64,000 nucleotides of DNA from Mycoplasma_N cavipharyngis (GCF_042984175.1 NZ_CP155569.1:186001-250000), one strand, 5' to 3'; shown: positions 46,851 through 58,803, counted from the first letter of the stretch. Translations and numbers: made by a program. Notes: a model not told the origin generated them from the letters alone.

Positions 46851-48053
46851 ATGAAAATTCCTCATCTTAATTTTAAAAAAATTATTTCCTTAAAAAAGGC
46901 TTTAATTATTAATGATGATTATCGTTATAACAAACGTTTTTTTGAAACAATCATTCATTTAGTGACTAAAGAAAACCCAGAAATTGAAATTATTTACTTT
47001 GCAACTGAACATTATGTCAAAATCGGTTATCAATTAGAGAAAATTTGAGAAAACTTGCAAAATTTATTGCAACAAAAAAATAATCCTAACCAATTAGTAA
47101 TGCTTTTAATGGATGGATTAGAATACTTTAGTAAAAAAAATTTTAATTTTAATTTTAATGATAACTTTATTTTTTATGGTATATGTTCTAATTTTATTCA
47201 CTGAAACAACCGTAATTTATTTTTACAACTAATTCCTAAATTTTATTGTGAACGTGTTTTAAACTTAGCTTATTTACTAGAAAATCAAAAATGAAATGAT
47301 TATAACCAACTAATTTATCATTATGCCTTTCATCTATCTGAAGCTAATAATTTAGTTAAAACTAATGATAATTGAAACATTATGATTGAAAATTTGATTA
47401 GTCAAAAATTAGGTTTTCTAGAAAATAAAAAAATTAATAGTTGGACTTTAAGAAAAATTATTCGCCAAATTGCTAGTTGTAGTTTTGGTGCTTTTTCAAT
47501 TGGTAAGTTTTGTGATGACTATGATTTACGTTATGAAAGTGTGATGTTAGGCATTAAGTTTTTAATTGAAATTAAGTTAATTACAGAAATTAAGTATATT
47601 TTATTTAATGACTTTCATAGTAAAAAACGACAATCAATGTATCTTTTAAACCACACTTTTATTTATTTTTATTTATGTCACTATTCACAAATCAACATTC
47701 CTGTAGAAAATATTGTCTTATCACAACTAATTAAGGATTTTAATCAATTTAACCAACACGCACCAACTAGTTATAGTTATCAAATGATTAAAAGTGATGA
47801 TGATTCATTATTGAAATGTAAGTTTGGGTTATTAGAATTTAAGATTGATTTAAAAAAAGACAGTTATCAGAAAATCATTTTAAGTGCTAGTATGATGCAA
47901 AAAATTTATAATGTTGATACTGAACATTTCAATTGTCTTCCAATTAATCATAAAAGTTTTTTTGAGCATAAAAAAATTAATATTATTTCTGATTTAACTT
48001 ATCAGAAAAATAATATTAACTTATTTGATTATTTAGTAAAAATTAGTCTTTAG
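46851..48053 (+). CDS. Conserved-looking cytoplasmic protein, possible degenerate ATPase-like fold
   Basis: 400 residues with UGA Trp codons. No signal peptide or TM. The N-terminal third resembles part of an AAA-type ATPase (FETIIHLVTKENPEIEIIYFA, MLLMDGLEYFS) but there is no Walker A. The segment SFGAFSIGKFCDDYDLRYES could be a winged-helix-like helix-turn-helix. These resemblances are weak. It ends inside the end of the convergent gene at 48043. Confidence 0.6.
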
Positions 48054-48774
48054 CATGAAATCCAAAGCAAATTTGATCAAAGTCAATCTCTTCTTTTCAG
48101 TTTTGAAAAGAAATGTGACTATAACAATTAGATGTTAAATTATCAATTGCCACAGTGTAAATGTTAGCTTCAAAAGCAGTTTTAATTAAATGAGAATTTT
48201 TAGCAATAACAACAATTTGGTTATAACGTAATTGATATTGTGATGCTCAATCTAAAATATCTTGACTAGAATCAAACCGAATAAAATGATCTTCTAAATA
48301 TTTTGTTTGATACTCTTTTGGGATCGAAAAACATAATTTAATAAAGGGATATTTTTTAGCTAAATTAAGTTTTTCTCAAATTCAGTTAGTAAGTTGAGAA
48401 CAATTATAAAGATAACTTGTAATATCAAAAACTTGGTATAAACGTTGCAACTCTAATAAAAAATGAGGATTAATAAATTCTTCACTAATTTCCTGATTTA
48501 ATACTTCTAGAAGCGATTGGTCATAAAATTTTAATAAAACTAATTTGGGTAACTCAGCAATTTTAGGATAAAGTTGAGCACACTTGTTTTGAAATTCTTG
48601 TCAGAATATTAGTTTTTGATTGGAAGTATTAAGTGTAATTAATTTTTTAATTAAAGCATTTGAGAGTTTAAATTCAGGATCGATTTTAGCAAAAACTTTT
48701 TTTCAAGCTTTAGTTTTATGATATTCTAAATGGATGAAAACATCATTAAATTCAATTATGAAAGCTTTTAGCAT
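48043..48774 (-). CDS. HAD-like protein without catalytic aspartates
   Basis: 243 residues, open from ATG 48774 to TAA 48043 with many UGA Trp codons. The beginning MLKAFIIEFNDVFIHL aligns with the start of HAD phosphatases (beta-phosphoglucomutase type, MIKAVIFDLDGV). The nucleophile Asp is Glu8 and the second Asp is Asn10. Later parts keep the order of the HAD fold: a cap of helices, a SYLYNCSQLT segment and NSHLIKTAFEANIYTVAI, comparable with the terminal strand-helix of the family. The protein is therefore likely a pseudoenzyme. It overlaps the convergent gene by 11 bases. Confidence 0.6.
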
Positions 48775-48882
48775 AAATAAATTAAAAACTATTTTATATC
48801 TTAAGAATAAATTATAAATTGATTTTTAACCCTAATAAAAAAATCTATTTTAATCATAATTCTTGATTAATTATTGGTGATT

Positions 48883-50349
48883 TTAGCAAAAACTAGGTAA
48901 AACTAAATGCTTAGTCTGAGATTTATTATAATCTGAAGTTGAACTAATACTATAACTTTCTAAAACTGATCGATTCTGATTTTGCTTGCTAATTTCATCT
49001 CTAAGATAATTGCAAAAAGAATTATTAGCTGGTGTGTTTGACAAATTAGTTTGTGAACTTCCAATTAAATCATAATGCCCTGGATCAGTAAATTTAGTAA
49101 TTCATCCGTGTGAATCAACTAGTAATGGTTGTTTGTTTTGCTTTTTTGAATTATCATCATCATTTACTTCTGCAGTAATACCTCAATAAATACCATTTAA
49201 ATAAACTTCTTGATGATTATTATCATAATGAACAAAAATTGAACCTGATGCTCCTGGTTGCAAATTTAGTTGGTTAATAACATAATCACTAACAAGACTT
49301 GTAAAATAAGTATGATTTTGAAAATTGATCGTTGCAATATTTTGATCATTTTGAAAAACATATGGTGGATAAAAATTGCCACCATCTTCTAAATTAGAGT
49401 TTAAATTTTGTTGACTTAATTTTAAGTTCACCATGCCAATTTTAGTTTTTGGATTATTAGCTTGATTAATATTTTTAGGAAAACCTAAAATATAACCATC
49501 AGTATTAGACTGATAATTGAATTTAACATCTTTATTTAAAACGTTATTAATAAAAAGTGTTTGATATAAAGATCAATTATTATTTAATTGATGTTGTTTT
49601 AAACTAAATAAATTAGCAAAATCTAATTTTAAAATTGCCAAATCTGCTGCAAAACGGTGCTCAATTCCTTCTTGATCAAAAAAGGAATTTTTTTGTTGCT
49701 GATTCGATTTAATTATTTTTCATTTATTGTTATTATTTTCTGACACTAAAATTTGATAATCATTAATTTCAAGATTAGTAGCAGTTCAAACAATAGGATT
49801 AGCATCATAATGATTTTTAAAATTTAAATAATTATTTGCTAAATCAAAACTAATTTGCTCTTGATCTAATAACTGATCTTCAGTTGGTTGTTCTAATTGC
49901 AAATATGGGTTGTAATGAAATTGAGCCTTAAAATTTACTTGATTGTAATTAAGAAAATTTTTAGCAAAATGTAAATTAGTAGCAACATAAAAATGATAAT
50001 CATTTTGATTAGAACTAACTTTTGCTAAAATTGTTCCTGTACCAATATTAATAACATTTTGATAAGTTGTTGTTAAACTAATCACACGTGATTTTAAAAA
50101 CTGAAAAATATAAGCATTTGACTGATTATACTTAGGTATTGAATAAGTGCTGTTTTGAGCATTTTCAGGATTATTAGTATGATTAATGCTATTTTTTAAA
50201 TAACTTAAAATGGGAAAGTTACTTGTTTCAGCAATCGGATTATTAACTAAAAAATTACCCTTATAACTACAAGCAGATAATAGTAATAATGATTTTGTTA
50301 AAACAAAAAAGAATAGATTTTTCCAAGAAAAAAGTGTTTTTAATTTCAT
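48883..50349 (-). CDS. DUF31 family serine protease, lipoprotein (copy 2)
   Basis: 488 residues with a lipobox LLSAC (Cys27). The protease triad is present: His in YVATNLHFA, Asp in ADLAILKLDF and Ser in PGASGSIFV. Its neighbour upstream is another DUF31 lipoprotein (50376-51773) only 26 bases away on the same strand, so the two form an operon. The sequence is strongly diverged from that neighbour apart from the motif regions. The C-terminus ends LPSFC, comparable to the final NLSYC of the other copy. Function: extracellular proteolysis, substrate unknown. Confidence 0.85.
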
Positions 50350-50375
50350 GAAGGATTTTTGTTTTTATTAAGATA

Positions 50376-51773
50376 TTAACAATAACTTAAATTTCTTAGA
50401 AAAAGATTGTCTTTTTTTACACTACTAATTGCATTACACAAATTGTTTTCTGTTACTGGAGTTTGTTGGTTATTAGCTTTAATTAAATTATAAGTATTGG
50501 AATTAATGAATCTAGTAATTTTGCCTTGAAAAGAATTTTCATCATCAGCATCTTGAAATCCACCCCAATAAATTCCTGCAATTTTAAATTTATTTTTTTC
50601 ATTTTGATTTGGATCATAATTAAGTAAAACTGATCCAGAAGATCCACCACCAATTTTTAAACTATTAATTGAATATTCAGAAACTGGAGAATAAAATTCT
50701 TCTGTTGTATTAGGAGTTGTATTAACTTTTAATAAGTTATCAAAACTATCATCAAACAATGGGTTGTTTCTAATAAGAACCCGATCTTTAGGAATGCTAT
50801 TGCCTTTGACTTCAAAGTTAACTAAACTAGTTGCACTAGTAATTGTATTGTCATGTTCAACTGATGGATAACCAGCTAAATAACCATGAGAATCAATTTG
50901 GTCACTAAATTTAGTATCATTTTGTTTTTTAGCAACATTCTCTCTAATATACTCTAAATAACTTTTTAATAAATGATCATTTTTAGCAAGCGCATACTGA
51001 TAACTAAGACTAAAATTAACTTCAATGACACTAGCATCTGCAGCAAATTTAAAACCTTCAAAATTAGTTTGATTTTTTGAAGAATTAATTTTTTTTGGTG
51101 AAATATTATTTGATTGGGTTACTGTTTTATTAGTTTTAAAATTAGTAGCATTTCAGTGAAACCCACTTCTACCTAAGTTAAATGGAACATAATCACCAGT
51201 ATTTCTTAAACTATTAAAAACTGAAACAGTACTATTACTAAATCCTAATAATTCATCACGAGAAGGTAAATTTTTTGTTGCTAAATAATTTTTAAAAAAG
51301 GGACTATAAGCAAAATTGTATAAACTAACTGGTCCATTATTAAATATTTTTTCATAATTATTAATCGATTGACTATTTCGATCGTATCAAAAATTATTAG
51401 CAACATGAACATTAGTTAAAACATAATATGATCAATCTCGCCCCTCAACTGTTGCTTGATTAGATGGACCTAAAATTCATCCAGTCCCAAAAGAAATTTT
51501 AGCACTACTATCAAATCCAGCACCATATTGAATTGCTGAAATAGAAATTGCACGAGAATTAATGTATTCAAATAATTCTAAATTATTTTGATTGTATTTA
51601 GGAATATCAAATTGTAAGTTTCGTGTTGAGCGAGCAATTTTGTTTTGAGCAAACGTTCATGCTTCAATGTTAGTTCTAGGGATAAATAAATCATCAGGAA
51701 ACAATCCACAACTTGTAACAGTTATTGGGATTAGAGCAAAAAAGAATCCAAAAATTTTTTTATAAAATTTCAT
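50376..51773 (-). CDS. DUF31 family serine protease, lipoprotein (copy 3)
   Basis: 465 residues with lipobox VTSC (Cys22). The triad is His in VLTNVHVANNF, Asp in FAADASVIEVNF and Ser in GGGSSGSVLLNY. UGA codons are Trp, mostly in aromatic-rich strands. A tail of about 50 residues ends in a Cys. It is the first gene of the protease pair. Confidence 0.85.
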
Positions 51774-51849
51774 GCTGACTACTCCTTGTAACTTGATCAA
51801 CAAATCATTGATTATTACTTTAAAATTGAATTTTTTATTATTATTAATT

Positions 51850-51900
51850 AAAAAAAGTAATATTGTTTTTTACATTAAGATCAACAATATTTACTTTTTT
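51850..51900 (-). terminator. Terminator after deoD
   Basis: AAAAGTAATATTGTT / AACAATATTTACTTTT arms with A-runs and T-runs on both sides. It separates the deoD operon from the protease pair. Confidence 0.75.
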
Positions 51901-52053
51901 AGTTTTATCAATCTTAAATACTTTATTATAAGATAATTATTAAGATCATTAAACAATTAGATTTACTTATTTTAATCATTATTAACAAAGATGATGATCA
52001 ATTTTTAAAATTAAATTAGTAATTAAATTAATGATCAAAAGCAAATTAATCAA

Positions 52054-52776
52054 TTATTGATTAATCAATTCTACAGCCATATCTAAACCTAATTGTATCA
52101 TATTTTTAAATCCAGTTTGTCTTTGATCAGCTGACATTGATTCATGAGTTATCAAAGAATCTGAAACAGTTAGTAATACAAGAGCTTGTTTATTAAACTT
52201 AATAGCATTAGCATATAAAGCAAATGCTTCCATTTCTACTACTGCAGCTTTAGTTCTAGTTACTGTTTGCTGATAATTTTCCACATTATAAAAAACATCA
52301 GAAGCATATGATCGAGCTGTTTTAGTAGCAATATTTAAATTTTTGGCTTTTGCTTGTGCTAATGTTACTAATGATGAAGATGCTAATAATACACCATGAT
52401 CAGTTGTGATCCCAATTCCTTTGGCATAAGAACTTTCTGAATAAGTTTGATCAGCAATAATAACATCATTTAGTTTGAAATTAAGATCTAAACTACCACA
52501 TGAACCAACGCGAATAATAGTATCAACATCAAACATTTCTGGATTAAATAGTTCATAACTATAAATTCCCATTGATGGATTACCCATACCATGACCCATA
52601 ACACTAATGCGTTTGTTTTGATATTTACCAGTAAATCCTAACATCCCACGAACATCATTAATTTGAACTACATCAGTTAAAAAATTATCAGCAATTCACT
52701 TAGCTCGTAATGGATCACCAGGCATTAGTACAACTTTAGCGAAATCAGATTTTTTTGCTTTAATATGTGGAGTCAT
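52054..52776 (-). CDS. deoD: Purine-nucleoside phosphorylase
   Basis: 240 residues, DeoD hexameric type. It splits purine nucleosides with phosphate, feeding purine salvage. N-terminal VVLMPGDPLRAKWIA, MGHGMGNPS, IRVGSCGSL, VEMEAFALYANA and LLTVSDSL are diagnostic. UGA in the N-terminal part is Trp. It is the last gene of the run gpmI, divIVA-like, acpS, deoD. Confidence 0.95.
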
Positions 52777-52791
52777 AAATTTTAATAATAA

Positions 52792-53556
52792 TTAATTAAT
52801 TTTCATTACATAGTTTAATCGATCAATTAACTGATCAATTTTATTAGTTAACTTGTTTTCAATTTCACCTAATGAATGAGCAACTTGATTTAAGTTATAA
52901 TTATTTTTATTAGGATCTTCTAATTGATCTTGCATTTTAGATAATGATTTTTTAATATCTTCTAAACTATGAATTAAATTTTGATTGTTGGCTTTTGGAT
53001 CAAAATTATTAATTAGTGCTTGAGTTTTTTCTGATAATTGTTGCACCATTTCACTAGTTAGTTCATGATTAGTTTTTTCTAATGATTTTGTTGCAAGATT
53101 TGGTTTAAAACCATAAGTATCAGTTGTTTTATTTCAATTACTAATTTGCAATCTTAAAGCTTCATCATTAGTATCAATATCTAATGGTCTAATTGTTAAA
53201 TCCCGTTCAATTAAAACACAAGCAGCAGCACAATGGCCTTCTGAATATGTTAAACTTAATAACCCTTCAACTGGTAAGTTATTAGGACGAAATGATAAAT
53301 GACCATTTTCTAAACGGATTAGTTCAATTTTATCTAAAGCAATATCATTTCGTTTTAGTGCTTTAAAGACAGCTTCTTTAGCACATCAATGCGATGTTAA
53401 AAACCGCACTTGACCTTGATGATTGTTAATTTTTTTAAAAGTTTGATATTCTTTGGGGCTTAAAAAACGTTTGATCAAAAATTTATTTATTTTTGAAATT
53501 CGATGATCAAAACGTGCTAATGGTTCTAAATCAACACCAAATCCAATAATTTTCAT
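52792..53556 (-). CDS. acpS: Holo-ACP synthase with C-terminal coiled-coil extension
   Basis: 254 residues, twice the usual AcpS (about 120). The N-terminal half carries IIGFGVDLEPLARF with the metal-binding Asp and SHWCAKEAVFKAL with the conserved Lys-Glu-Ala. It transfers 4'-phosphopantetheine to acyl carrier protein. The second half (from about residue 130) is a charged extension ending in coiled-coil heptads (SLEDIKKSLSKMQDQLED, IDQLIDRLNYVM). No stop separates the two, and both UGA codons are Trp. deoD follows 15 bases later. The tail may mediate oligomerisation or localisation. Confidence 0.85.
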
Positions 53557-53637
53557 ATTTTATTTTTTCTTTTTTAATTTATTTAGTATTAATAATTTTA
53601 TTATGATTTTTTAAATAACAATTAAATCATAAAATTT

Positions 53638-53955
53638 TTAAGAAGTAATTTTTTTAGTAGTGGTATTTAAAAAACTATTATATCCTGCTTCTTCTAGAGA
53701 ATGAATTACTTTTTTTAGTTCAATAATTTCATTATTTAAATTTTTATTGATTGAATTAGTTTGATCAACCTGGCTTTTTAGATCAATGTTAGTCTGTTTT
53801 AGAGTTTGCAATTGCTGATATAAAATACTAATTCGATCTTCTAGTTCATCTAAAAATGAATCAACATGCACCATATTATATCCACCAGTTGTTGCTTGTT
53901 TAAATTTATAATTTTTAATAATGTGGATAATATTATCTTGAATTTTTTTCTGCAT
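53638..53955 (-). CDS. DivIVA/GpsB-domain protein
   Basis: 105 residues. The N-terminal segment FKQATTGGYNMVHVDSFLDEL matches the DivIVA membrane-binding domain (F..GGY...VDSFLD), followed by a coiled coil. DivIVA-type proteins mark curved membrane or division sites in Firmicutes. A shortened version is found in mollicutes. It starts 24 bases after gpmI. Confidence 0.8.
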   Translation of the reverse strand: MQKKIQDNIIHIIKNYKFKQATTGGYNMVHVDSFLDELEDRISILYQQLQTLKQTNIDLKSQVDQTNSINKNLNNEIIELKKVIHSLEEAGYNSFLNTTTKKITS

Positions 53956-53979
53956 TTTTTAACAATAATTATAATTGAT

Positions 53980-55512
53980 TTAATTTTTTTTAATTAAACT
54001 AGTTCCTGTCATTGATTCAGGTTGTTTAATATTTAAGTATTCTAAAATGGTTGGTGCAATATCTGCTAAAATGCCATCAGTGCGCAGTTTAATGTTAGGA
54101 TTAGAATCAGTAATAATTAAAGGTACAGGATTAGTTGTATGACTAGTTGCAGGTTGATTAAATTGATCTAATTTAACTTCAGCATTACCATGATCAGCAA
54201 TAATAATGCAAACCCCATTTAATGATTCAACTGCTTTAGTAATAATGCCAATTTGTTGATCAACTGTTTCAACCGCTTTAATCGTTGCCATAATGACCCC
54301 AGTATGCCCCACCATATCAGGATTAGCATAATTGAGAATTACAACATCAAAATTACTTAATTCAGGTAAGAGTTTTTCAGTAATTTCTTGTGCAGACATT
54401 TCTGGTTTAAGATCATAAGTAGCAACTTTAGGTGAAGGAATTAAAATTCGTTTACATTGGGCTAAAACCACTTCTTTACCACCATCAAAAAAGAAAGTGA
54501 CATGAGGATATTTTTCTGTTTCAGCAATCCGTAATTGTTTTAGTTGGTGCTGAGCTAAAACATCACCTAAAGTATTAGGAACTGAAAATGGTGGATAGAT
54601 AACATTATCAATAATGATTTTTTCATAAACCATCATTGTTGTTAAATAAATGTTTTTTAATTTAAATGATGGTTGATAATCATATAAGTTTTCTGAACCA
54701 CGGATTAAATGTGCTAGTTGTCTTGCTCGATCAGGTCGAAAGTTAAAAAAGAAAACAACATCATTATCACTAATTTGTTTATTAGCAAAATCTTCTGGCA
54801 ATGCTGGGTGAATAAATTCATCAGTAACATTATTATTATGTTCACTTTTTAAATAAGTAATTACATCATGATAACGTCTTTGACATTGGTTTTGACTTAA
54901 AGCATTATAAACCAATTCAGTGCGTTCTCATCTACGGTCTCGATCCATAGCATAATATCTTCCTGAAACTAAACCTCATGAACCATTAGTAGCTTTTAAT
55001 TTTTGATCAACAACAACAAAATCAGATAACGAGGCATTTGGTGATACATCCCTACCATCACTAAAAGCATGTAAAATATAATTTATTCCATGTTCTTTAG
55101 CAGCATCCATAAAAGCAACTAAATGATCAATGTGTGAATGGACACCACCATTTGAAACTAAACCAATAACATGTAATTTAACTTGGCGTTTTTTAACAAT
55201 TTCAAAAATTTTTAAAAATTCAGGTTTATGATAAAAAACTTTATTTCTAATATCTTGATTAATTAGTGATAAACCAGTATAAACAATTCTTCCAGCACCT
55301 AGATTCATATGTCCTACTTCACTATTACCCATTTGATTATCTGGTAGACCAACTGCTGCTCCTGAAGCTTTTAGTGTTGCATGTGGATACTTATTTCATA
55401 ATCGATCATAATTACTAGTGTTTGCTAAAGCAACAGCATTACCTGGATTAGCATTAGTTAAACCTCATCCATCCATGATACATAAAACGATTGGTTTTTT
55501 AATTTGATTCAT
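53980..55512 (-). CDS. gpmI: 2,3-bisphosphoglycerate-independent phosphoglycerate mutase
   Basis: 510 residues, full length. It interconverts 3- and 2-phosphoglycerate with Mn2+. It begins KPIVLCIMDGWGL and contains the catalytic Ser in GNSEVGHMNLGAGR. The metal-site motifs FNFRPDRARQ, NYANPDMVGHTG, IADHGNAE and SHTTNPVP follow. Frame is continuous with UGA Trp. It heads a run of five genes with tpiA upstream, but a strong terminator and a 19-base A/T run separate it from tpiA. Confidence 0.96.
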
Positions 55513-55564
55513 ACTAAAATTTCTTACTTTTTAAAATTAAATTACAACTAATTTTGTTTTATAT

Positions 55565-55612
55565 AAAAAAAAAAAAAAAAAAATTAAGCAAGAACACTAG
55601 TTTTGCTTAATT
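55565..55612 (-). terminator. Terminator after tpiA with 19-base homopolymer
   Basis: Ten-base inverted repeat AATTAAGCAA / TTGCTTAATT followed on the minus strand by 19 T (A in the given strand, 55565-55583). The tpiA stop (TAG, 55597-55599) lies in the hairpin loop. The long run is prone to slippage. Confidence 0.85.
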
Positions 55613-56388
55613 GATTTAATTTGCATAATTTTATGTGCCATATTAATAAAAGTTTGTGGACTTAAACTTGCTCCACCAACTAATACTCCATCAACATCAG
55701 CTAAGTTAATAATTTCAGCAACATTATTTTCATTAACAGAACCACCATATAAAATAAAATTATCAATTGCTACTTGTGAATTTCACATATTAGCAATAAT
55801 TTTATATCTAATGTAATGAATAATATTTTGAATTTGTTCTAAAGTAGCTGTTTTACCTGTTCCAATTGATCAAATTGGTTCATAAGCAAAAATCACTTGC
55901 TTATAATATCTTGTGTCTAAATCTTTTAATGTTGTTTCTAATTGATCTTTTAATACGGCTTCAGTTCTATGGTTTTCATAATCTTCTAATGTTTCACCAA
56001 AACAGAAAACAACAGTTAGATTAGCAGTTACTGCTGCTTTAAGTTTTTGAGTTACAACATTAATGTCATTATGAAATAATTGTCGTTGTTCTGAATGACC
56101 AATTAGTGTGTATTTAATACCATCAGCAGCTAATTGATCAGCAGAAACAGCTCCAGTATAAGCTCCTGATGGTTGATCAAAAGCATCTTGAGCTAAAATA
56201 ACAATTTTATTATTTTTTAATTCTTTTTTTACTGTTAATAAATGTAAAAAAGTAGGAGCAATACCTAAAATACAGTTTGATTTTTCTTCTAATCAATGTT
56301 GATTCAAAAAATTAATATAATCACTTACTTCTTGCAAATTTTTATTACATTTTCAATTGCCAAACAAAAGTTTAGGTCGTAGATTCAC
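55597..56388 (-). CDS. tpiA: Triosephosphate isomerase
   Basis: 263 residues from GTG 56388. It interconverts the triose phosphates. The catalytic residues are in FGNWKCN (Lys), IGHSEQR (His) and FAYEPIWSIGTGK (Glu), and the phosphate-binding LYGGSVNENN and DGVLVGGASL follow. No ATG occurs before the conserved start. The GTG gives a family-like beginning (NLRPKLLFGNWK), but an ATT a few codons upstream is possible. Its stop lies in the terminator hairpin loop. Confidence 0.92.
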
Positions 56389-56777
56389 AATGTTATCTCA
56401 GTTCTTTATTTAATAATTACTAATTATAATACTTTTAAACTAAGGATATCAAAATAATATTGCACCTTTTTGATTATCATTATTTCAAATTCAAAAATGA
56501 TAATCGATCATAAGACTAAATCCTAATCAAATTAACTATTTAACTTTTTGGTTGTTAATTTGAAAATATTATCTAAATTTAAAAAAATTAATGATGATTT
56601 TTTAAAATTTAATATTAATTAATCAAATTGCAAAATATTATTAATTTATAATTTATTAATAATTAATCACAAAAGAATTGTTAATCATTGTTATAATAGA
56701 GAGACATTTAAAAATAAAATAGATTAGATTGAATTGATTATTGGTGTTTTAATTTGATAATTGAAAATTAAGTTAAT
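56389..56777. other. Divergent control region of tpiA and the X0 cluster
   Basis: 389 AT-rich bases with stops in all frames. A perfect TATAAT at 56692-56697 serves the X0 cluster. No RNA gene is seen. Confidence 0.45.
56692..56697 (+). promoter_or_regulatory. -10 box of the X0 ATPase cluster
   Basis: TATAAT followed by AGAGAGAC, 80 bases before the first ATG. A weak TTGTTA-like -35 lies at suitable distance. Confidence 0.5.
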
Positions 56778-57539
56778 ATGAAACAAAAGTGAATTTTTAT
56801 TCAGCAAAACGATCTTTCAGAAGTAAATTATGGCAGTATTAAAAAATATCAACAATTCAGTGTTTTTCTTACTTATGCAACTTTATTTGTCTTATCATAT
56901 TTGACAATTCATTTTTTTTCAAATAATGTAAGTTCAATTGTTGGTTCAAAAAAAAGCATTGTTTCAAATGTTGCTGATTTTATTTTTCAAATCATTCATA
57001 CTGGATTTGCATCTTATTTTTTAAGTTTATGTTTTGCTCGTTTTTATCATAATCACAAAAGTTTTAAATATTATTTAGTCTGAATGGTGATTTATTATTC
57101 TAGTGGTATTATTAGTTTTGGTTTATGATTCCAATTTCAAAAATTAATTGTTTTTGAAACGAATGATTGAATTGATTTAATTTTTTTCAGATATGTCGTT
57201 TATTTTTTATTGTATGCAGTTTTATTAGAAATTATTTATGCGATTTATTTTATAAAAGTTAATGCCAAAGTTGAACCACTAAAGATTTTGAATTACAAAG
57301 TTAAAATTTTTAATTTAGTTGTTTTTTCAATTTATGTTTTAATTCTTTTAATTCTTTTTAGTGGTAATTTAGATCAAACGATTATTTTTGTTAATGAAAA
57401 ATTAGTTCCCTTTTTTTTATTAGAAGATTTTAATGTCGCTAATATTCTTAGAAATGTTTTCATTATTTTTATTGCTATAATTCCAATCTTATTTTTATTT
57501 GGTTTAAACATTAATTTAAAAAAATATGCTAATCCATAA
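56778..57539 (+). CDS. X0 cluster membrane protein, N-terminal part
   Basis: 253 residues with about six hydrophobic segments (residues 28-48, 70-92, 100-122, 138-160, 180-200, 225-245). It is the first gene of the F1-like X0 cluster. The frame ends at TAA 57537-57539 (KKYANP*). The next membrane gene is in the same frame with no ATG and no ribosome binding site, so these two are probably halves of one about 480-residue protein, split by a nonsense codon or by programmed re-initiation. Membrane proteins in this place are typical of F1-like X0 clusters. Confidence 0.75.
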
Positions 57540-57551
57540 ATTATTACTCGT

Positions 57552-58229
57552 TTGTTTAGAAGTCGTTTAACTATTTCTTTTTTATTAGCTAATTTTTTAT
57601 ATTTTATTATTAATCAATCTCAATCAATTCGTACTTTTTATTTTGGTACGATTAATTATGTTTATTTAATTTTTGTAATCATTGCCATTATTGCTTTTTT
57701 TGGTTTATTAATTTGAAATCGAATTTATTTTAATTCTTCAATTTATTATTTTTTACTAGTTAGTTTTTTCTGATTTTTAATGTCATGATTTTTAGTTATT
57801 TTATACATTAGTAGAGATACAGTTAATTTCTTTTCTAAAGTTAATTCGATTATGTTAGCAATCATTATGATTGTTGTTTTAATCACTATCTTTTTTAATA
57901 ATTATTTATTAAAAAAATACATTAATTTTATTTTTAATACTTTATTACAATTAACAGGATTATTATTTATTATTTTGTATTTAATCAATTTTAATTTACC
58001 TGAAATTAATCTAACTACTACAGATCCATTTTTAATTTTATATTTTTTAATTGCGATCTTTTCACTCTTGAACATTAATATTTTATTAATTGTGTTTATG
58101 CGTTCACTAAAACGTTTAATGAAAACTAAAAACCAGAAAATCAATTGATGGACTCATCTAACTAATCGCTCAAAAATTCAAAAACCAAATAAAGTTAAAT
58201 TAACTAAAAAAGCAGCAGCAATCATTTAA
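57552..58229 (+). CDS. X0 cluster membrane protein, C-terminal part
   Basis: 225 residues if TTG 57552 starts translation; the in-frame alternatives are ATT codons at 57540 and 57543. About five to six hydrophobic segments and a basic tail (KPNKVKLTKKAAAII). It continues in the frame of the preceding gene with only TAA and four codons between them. Translation would depend on re-initiation or readthrough; otherwise it is the pseudogenised half of the X0 membrane subunit. Confidence 0.6.
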
Positions 58230-58248
58230 ACAATAATCAACATTAATT

Positions 58249-58803
58249 ATGAAACAGACAAATTTGAAAAATTGACAAAAAAATTTAAATAAGTTTTTTA
58301 CTGATTTTAAATCTAATCATAAAAACATTAAACATTCATTAAGCGAAGAAATTGCTATTCAGTTTGATAGTATTATTAATAATCCCACAAGTTATGTTAA
58401 TCGAATTGAAAATTATCAAAACATTATTTACTTACAAAATTTTTTTAATCAAGATAATCCTGCTTTTGATCAATTAATTAAAGAGATGCAACAAGCTTTA
58501 AATTTAAAAAAACAAATTATTTTTTCTGAATTTATTATTACTTGATGATCTAATACTGATGGTTATTCTAAACTACCAATTTTAGGTAATAAAAAAAATA
58601 ATTTAAGTAGTAACATTGAAATTTATGATCCACTAAATTCTAAAAATCCTGATTTGATTACTACATTTAAAGCATTAGATCATTTAATTGTTCATGAATT
58701 AAAACATAGCAATTTACATTTACTTTTAAATGATTCAATTATGATTGCTTATTCAAAAAATAATGGTTATTTTTTATTGTATAAATTTGGAGTTAATCAT
58801 TAA
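58249..58803 (+). CDS. X0 cluster soluble protein
   Basis: 184 residues, without signal or TM segments. The N-terminal half is helical and the C-terminal half has a possible small alpha/beta domain. No family motif is recognised. The stop overlaps the next ATG (TAATG), so it is translationally coupled to the gamma-like gene. Genes of this size are found at this position in F1-like X0 clusters. Confidence 0.65.

Noticed and set aside
57902..58144. Antisense open frame opposite the X0 membrane protein
   Set aside because: It mirrors the TM segments and has no start signals.
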